Below, one piece after another: positions 59,694 through 64,000 of a stretch of 64,000 nt of DNA. Position 1 is the stretch's first letter. The number at the start of each line of letters is the position of its first letter. The notes beneath the pieces were generated by a model. That model was given only the letters and a program-made list of their open reading frames with translations, was not told where the DNA came from and made no database searches. This DNA is from Dendrobium chrysotoxum (taxonomy: Eukaryota > Streptophyta > Magnoliopsida > Asparagales > Orchidaceae), in assembly GCA_019925795.1 (NCBI GenBank), contig CM034307.1, positions 60,450,864 to 60,514,863 of the forward strand, written 5' to 3'. A program made the translations under genes and the position numbers.

Positions 59694-61064
59694 TGTCACA
59701 ACCCAACCTGATCAGGACATGTCCTATCACGTTGAGCAGTGGCAGGCAAAATCCCAAAATTTTAATTTTAAAATATTTCAAATTTTCTTCTAATATTCAT
59801 TTTAAATAATTAACAAATTACAAAGTTACTAAAATATCCAAAATACTGTAAATACTCATCTACAAGGTTTTATTTCATTTCATCAAAATGAATTTACACT
59901 ACAGTGCATAGCTACAAACATAAATTATAAAACTACATGATAAGCTAGCCATGATTGTACAAAATCAACAAAATAAATACATATCAACTCTGATCAATGC
60001 TGAACTGTTAATCAAACGGCTTCTTTCTTTTCTCAAATTCTAAAAAATCAAAAGCAAAATCACAGTGAGCTACAACAGCTCAGCAGGCCACACAAACCGA
60101 TATAAATTTTCAAATTCTTTTATTAAAAGTTGTTAAATGCAACATAATAAATTACTATGTAATAATAATAATTTAGCAGTTATCCAAATATTTAAATATT
60201 AAAATTGAGCAGTTAAATAAACTGAAATTCATATCATATAGTAGTTCATATCAATTTTTTTCACAGACCGAAACAAAATCTCAAAAGATTTTGGCTCCTT
60301 ATGACTCATTTTTATGCTTATAGCATCAGAATATGCCCGTAGACACTAGAACATACCTTATAACCATCATAACATGTCTTGCAGGCACAAGATCATTCCA
60401 TGACATAGACAGAATCTCGAAGGATTTTGGCGTCTTATCTCTCCCAGTAGATATAATTGAATCACATATACATATTTTTCATCATAATAGCAGTTAAAAC
60501 ATAATTGAACGTGTGTCAGAATTGTATAGTTTTTATAACGGTAGGCAACAGAAAATCCTACTAAGCAAAAATAAACATTTTTAATAAATAACCAAATTAT
60601 CATGAATTATGTAAATAATATTTTAATACTTCTATCATACTATAACATTATTTTTCATAGTCCAAATTATTTTTAATTCAATAAAACCTCATAAATTTCA
60701 ACCCCCCCCCCCCCCCCCCCCGATTATAAAATTTACAGAAAATATTCAAAATGTGCATAATCTTAATCTCTATAATATATAAAAAGCTACGCAGTGAAAA
60801 TTTTACTAGTGCAAAGTTATTCACATTTTTTTGCTAACAGAAATATAAACTTAATCTAAAAATTAAGTAAAATTATGTATTTTTGAAAATTGAGATAAGC
60901 GCATTATGACCTACCTCATCCAGACAACTTTTTAAACTGGGCCGACGGCTAAAATCGACCTGAAACGGCTCAAAAATTCCTTCTTCTTCACTAAATCTTC
61001 TCCTTGCGGCTTTTTCCAATCAGGTCAGAACAGGTCAATTTAGATACTGACCTGAGGTGTCACA
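59694..61064 (-). repeat. Gypsy 5' LTR, complete
   Basis: 1371 bases with inverted terminal bases TGTCACAACC / GGTGTCACA. Contains a C tract at 60703-60721. Confidence 0.87.
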
Positions 61065-61378
61065 GCCCATGAGTTACTACAAATGGAGCGAGGGGCAGGT
61101 ATGAGGGAATTTCAAATTGGGAGGGTTGTTTTGGATATTTTGCTGGAAATTATGTCTTGAGTAGTTTTGTTTAACCTAGGGTTGGGGGATTCTTGTGTGT
61201 TAATGAAATTAGTGAGGAATCTAGCCAGCGGCTAGGGATTTAGAAGAGTCAGATCTTCCTCTCTAATTGAAGAACCAACTGTATCTTGCTATTTTTTTCA
61301 TATTTCTTGCAATCAAAAGATTTATGAGGTCAATTTCTTCTTGTGATTCACTGATTTGGTTGAAAGTGCATATGCTTC
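61065..61378 (+). repeat. 3' part of a gypsy LTR of the 50227 family
   Basis: GGTATGAGGGAATTTCAAATTG matches 50377-50398. The stretch continues through GGAATCTAGCC.GCGGCTAGG, TCTCTAATTGAAGAACCAAC and TATCTTGCT and ends TTCCTATCA, like other LTR ends of this group. It follows directly on the minus-strand gypsy element, so that element was probably inserted into this LTR. Confidence 0.65.
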
Positions 61379-61479
61379 CTATCAATGCCTTCTCTCTTAA
61401 CTTTATGAAATATATGGAATGAAAGCAACATAAGGACATTTTATAATAAAGAAAATTATGAGAAGGTCATTTGATATTG

Positions 61480-61653
61480 TTAGAAAGGAGAGAGAACTAT
61501 AAACTATCTTTCTAGTATATACATATATGTCTCTATATAGAGGCAACAAAAGAGAATAATTAATAAAAATAGATAAAGGACAATATACTCAAATAATAAT
61601 AATTCAAATTCTTACCACAAATTAGCATATGTGATAGTTTATATATAATAACA
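61480..61653 (-). repeat. Small copia-like LTR
   Basis: Plus-strand ends TGTTAGAAAGG...ATAATAACA, followed by CTCCCTCTT, i.e. a minus-strand purine tract AAGAGGGAG just before the LTR. The following AAGCCAAGCTAGC text may be the end of an internal region. This suggests a 3' LTR left from a minus-strand copia element; no second LTR was found. Confidence 0.55.
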
Positions 61654-63469
61654 CTCCCTCTTAAAGCCAAGCTAGCATAGAATATGTACACTTTTTTTTT
61701 AAATATAGTAGCGCTCCCTCGCAAAGTCAATGTGACATGGCACATGTAAACTCATGCAAAATAGCCTACACATCCCGTCCCCCTTCTTAACATTAATAAT
61801 CTGCCTAAAGTCCCCAAATAACTTAATAAATAGCCCGCCCACCTCCCTCTCCTTGAACACCCCCATTCTCAACACAGACTCAAACTCATAAGCTCCTTCA
61901 CCTCTACTTCACTGATTGAATCTACGCACAACCCTCATCGAGTCTCACACACTCAACAATTCAATATTTATATAAAGGTACATGAGCTTAGTTTATTATA
62001 TTTAACAAGGTATAATCTCAATCATTAACTTTTATAAATGAATAAAATAAGTAAATTTATGATAAACCATAAAGGTAATCAATTTCTACAAAGACATTAG
62101 CATACTTTCTTCAATTTCAATGATTTTAAGCTAGAAATATGTACTTTTTGGCATATTTCCTATATATACATGTATGTATATACATATATATAAATATAAT
62201 GATATGATGAATCTTACCATTCATTTTTAAAATTATGAAATGCTTGTGAAATGATGCATTTCGTTGTATATTAGCCATCCTATCAGGAATAAGTACACGT
62301 ATCCATAACATGCAATTTACTTATTTTTCGCCCACTCCCACCCCAAACCCCAAGAGAAAGTTTTGACCTCATTATAAAGTATATATGAATAAAGGTTATC
62401 AGTAAAAAAATGATCCTATCATAAAATTCAAGCTCCCAGATCTTTGAACGATCATTAGGACTACATTGCTAAAGCATGATTAAAAGTTAATTCAGCTCAA
62501 GCCAATTAATCTCACAAGCTTTGAGTGATTTTTTTTTTATTTTCCCAAAGTAAGCCAAAAAATTGAGAAGTTTAGCTATTTTCAACAAAACCGCTGCTTT
62601 CATTGTTTATATAATAGTTTTTGGTAGGCTTTGAGGTCAACAATTGGTAACCCTTAGGGATGCTCCTCAGTATGTAGTCCCCAAAACATATATTAAGGAT
62701 TTTGCAAGTGTTTTATATTTGAAAGATTGCATGTGAATTTTTTTTCTTAAGCTTGCCTATTCTAGAGTCAACTTGACCTCCCGTTCTCAACCCTGACAAG
62801 TACAATAATGTGGGTTAGCCAGAAGCCCTTTGATTCCACTTTAGTTTGATTGAGGCTAGAGGGGGTTATAGATGGAAGCACCTCCAAGTTTTAGAGGGAT
62901 TACGATAGATTGTTCCTTGTCAGGTGGAAAAGGATGGATTTTATGACCTTGTTCCACCAACATTTCTGCAAAGGGCTTGCATAAAGGAGAGAGTCCCAAG
63001 GGGGTAAATACAATATAAATGCAAACATATGAAGTTTGAAGGAACTTAACCAATACACAATGATTTGCATAGCTCAATCATTCCTGAGTTGTGCTAGAAC
63101 CTTTCAATAGAGTAGTCTGCATACTCTACAATATCAAGGCTAACTCCTAGAAGCGTGAAATGACAGGATATCGACAACATCCAAGAGTTTCATATAAAGC
63201 TTGCTAATTCACAGATTCAAATTAGCAAATTGAATAACTTCTATCGGAATCCATGGCATGGGCAAAATATGAAACGAATCTGTAACCTTAGAAAAAAAGT
63301 CATACGAATTGGCTCATTCAAATAGTAGAATTTTCAAGTTGTGATACTTCTATAGAAGACTAGAAGTCCGTGTTAAATAAAAAAAAGAAAAAATTTTAAA
63401 TGGTAGTAAACTTAATTGGGGGTATATTTCTTAAAGGTAAAAATGTAAATTAAAGGCCTCCATACGTAC
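61654..63469. other. Remaining intron DNA, no element resolved
   Basis: AT-rich with C-rich patches near 61780 and 62335. The minus-strand frame near 62860-63077 has no recognisable domain. The splice donor of the next MSH2 exon is at 63469. Confidence 0.4.
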
Positions 63470-64000
63470 CTGGTATAGTTTAATGACTGGTGACAGGTTA
63501 GCTGCTCTCTTCCTAAGGTTATGCGTCAAGCGCTCAATATCTGGCATCCTCTTCAATTGTTGCCTCAATGTTTGACGTACCTCTACATCATCCACAAATG
63601 TCTGAACCATATCCAATCTAAAATTTACTTCGTCCACGTCAAGAAGAGGTTGTTTGAGCCACCTGTTTAGTAATCTCTTGCCCATTCCAGCAGTACACGT
63701 TCTATTCATCAGACCAAGCAGACTAAAATTTTTATTTGCATCTGTTCTGCTTTCTAGAATATTCAAAGCCCTAATGGCGGCAGAATCTAATCGCATGTAT
63801 CTATCTAGGCTGTACTTTTGGATGGTATAAGTACCATAGTTGCAGTCATCTGCAAGAAGATCCACGTAAGAAAGTAATGCCCCAAGTGCACTCAAAGCGA
63901 GTTGGAATTCAGAAAGTAGTTCCCGCACTGGTTCTACTGAGCCTCTTATTATTCTGCTAAGGTCCTGGACTAGATCTCGTGACTTGAACTCAGTTTTCTT
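63470..64000 (-). CDS. MSH2: MSH2 exon: lever/core domain (MutS III)
   Basis: The exon continues beyond the window at its 5' side. It encodes KKTEFKSRDL, ALGALLSYVDLL, the hallmark RYMRLDSAAIRALNILES, NFSLLGLMNRTCTAGMGKRL and RWLKQPL, ending SPVIKLYQ at a CAG|GTACGT donor. This is the MutS core/lever region joining the mismatch-binding end to the ATPase. No frame break. Confidence 0.97.

Larger units (their letters stand above)
52678..61064 (-). mobile_element. Ty3/gypsy element on the minus strand with hAT insertions
   Basis: The right (5') LTR is 59694-61064, with plus-strand ends TGTCACAACC...GGTGTCACA. The left (3') LTR, 52678-53915, is the same sequence lacking about 217 bases at its outer end. 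The primer-binding site, plus-strand GCTCTGATACCA, is at 59675-59686, and the purine tract, plus-strand CTCTCCCCTCAAAAAA, at 53916-53931. Minus-strand order is gag, protease, RT, RNase H, integrase. A complete hAT-type MITE lies in the protease region and a hAT-like remnant in gag. It lies in the 15.6 kb MSH2 intron, same strand as the gene. Confidence 0.88.
21437..64000 (-). pseudogene. MSH2: MSH2 mismatch-repair gene, last ten coding exons, one frameshift
   Basis: MSH2 pairs with MSH6, MSH3 or, in plants, MSH7 to recognise mispaired bases in the nucleus. Ten exons line up with the plant protein from about residue 225 of about 940 to the stop codon: 63470-64000, 47312-47866, 47122-47231, 46942-47031, 46800-46871, 46328-46438, 37856-37982, 36341-36540, 35865-36017 and 21437-21646. 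Every junction is GT-AG and phases agree. The Walker A GPNMGGKS, DELGRGTSTYDG signature, FATHFHEL and GACDQSFGIHVA motifs are intact. Total exon length is 2159, one base short of a multiple of three. The gap is in exon 47122-47231, where the frame shifts and stops at 47142-47144 before the ATPase. Either this copy lost function recently, or a base is missing from the assembly. Identity is certain; functional status is not. Confidence 0.93.

Noticed and set aside
62856..63077. 73-codon minus-strand frame in the MSH2 intron
   Set aside because: No family recognised, no start context or splice sites, and it lies in intron DNA.

Overview
The window is nuclear DNA of a flowering plant. It is AT-rich with GC-richer coding islands, and its spliced genes have GT-AG introns. 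It carries typical plant mobile elements: Ty3/gypsy chromovirus, Ty1/copia, RTE and L1 LINEs, TRIM, hAT, Harbinger, and MULEs with gene fragments. I cannot name the species from sequence alone.

Right two thirds (about 21.4-64.0 kb, minus strand): one gene, MSH2, the MutS-homologue subunit of eukaryotic DNA mismatch repair. Its last ten coding exons can be joined by eye; the 5' part lies beyond base 64000. The exons total 2159 bases spread over more than 42.5 kb, because three introns (14.2, 8.3 and 15.6 kb) are full of retrotransposons. One exon (47122-47231) has lost one base net, so the reading frame stops before the ATPase core, while every later exon is intact. As written the copy is broken, or the base is an assembly error.

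Introns. The 14.2 kb intron holds a decayed gypsy remnant, a Ty1/copia element with two LTRs, and a nearly complete chromovirus with a duplicated leader and primer-binding site. The 8.3 kb intron holds a tandem TRIM-like array, a second tandem repeat field and an RTE LINE with another RTE inside it. The 15.6 kb intron holds an L1 interrupted by an RTE fragment, then two gypsy elements of opposite orientation fused at a deletion, with hAT-type insertions, and an LTR fragment and a small copia-like LTR.

Left third (1-21.4 kb). Bases 0.5-7.3 kb look like the inside of a decayed Mutator-like element with a Ulp1-type cysteine protease gene (plus) facing a FAR1/MURA-type transposase gene (minus). 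Between and within them is a quasi-repeat with a period near 10-11 bases (GCACAGTAAAA-like). A hAT element that captured the first exon of a complex I subunit is inserted here. Next come an apparently intact PNRC-like gene (8.3 kb) with decayed partial copies downstream, a Tourist-type MITE, a fold-back MITE and a small conserved plant gene at 14.6 kb. Then follow two short gene-carrying transposons: a Harbinger-like element with exon-like pieces of an unidentified gene, and a Pack-MULE with part of an NLR resistance gene. The latter lies just past the MSH2 3' end.

Only two genes in the window look both complete and intact: the PNRC-like gene and the 115-residue gene at 14555-14902.
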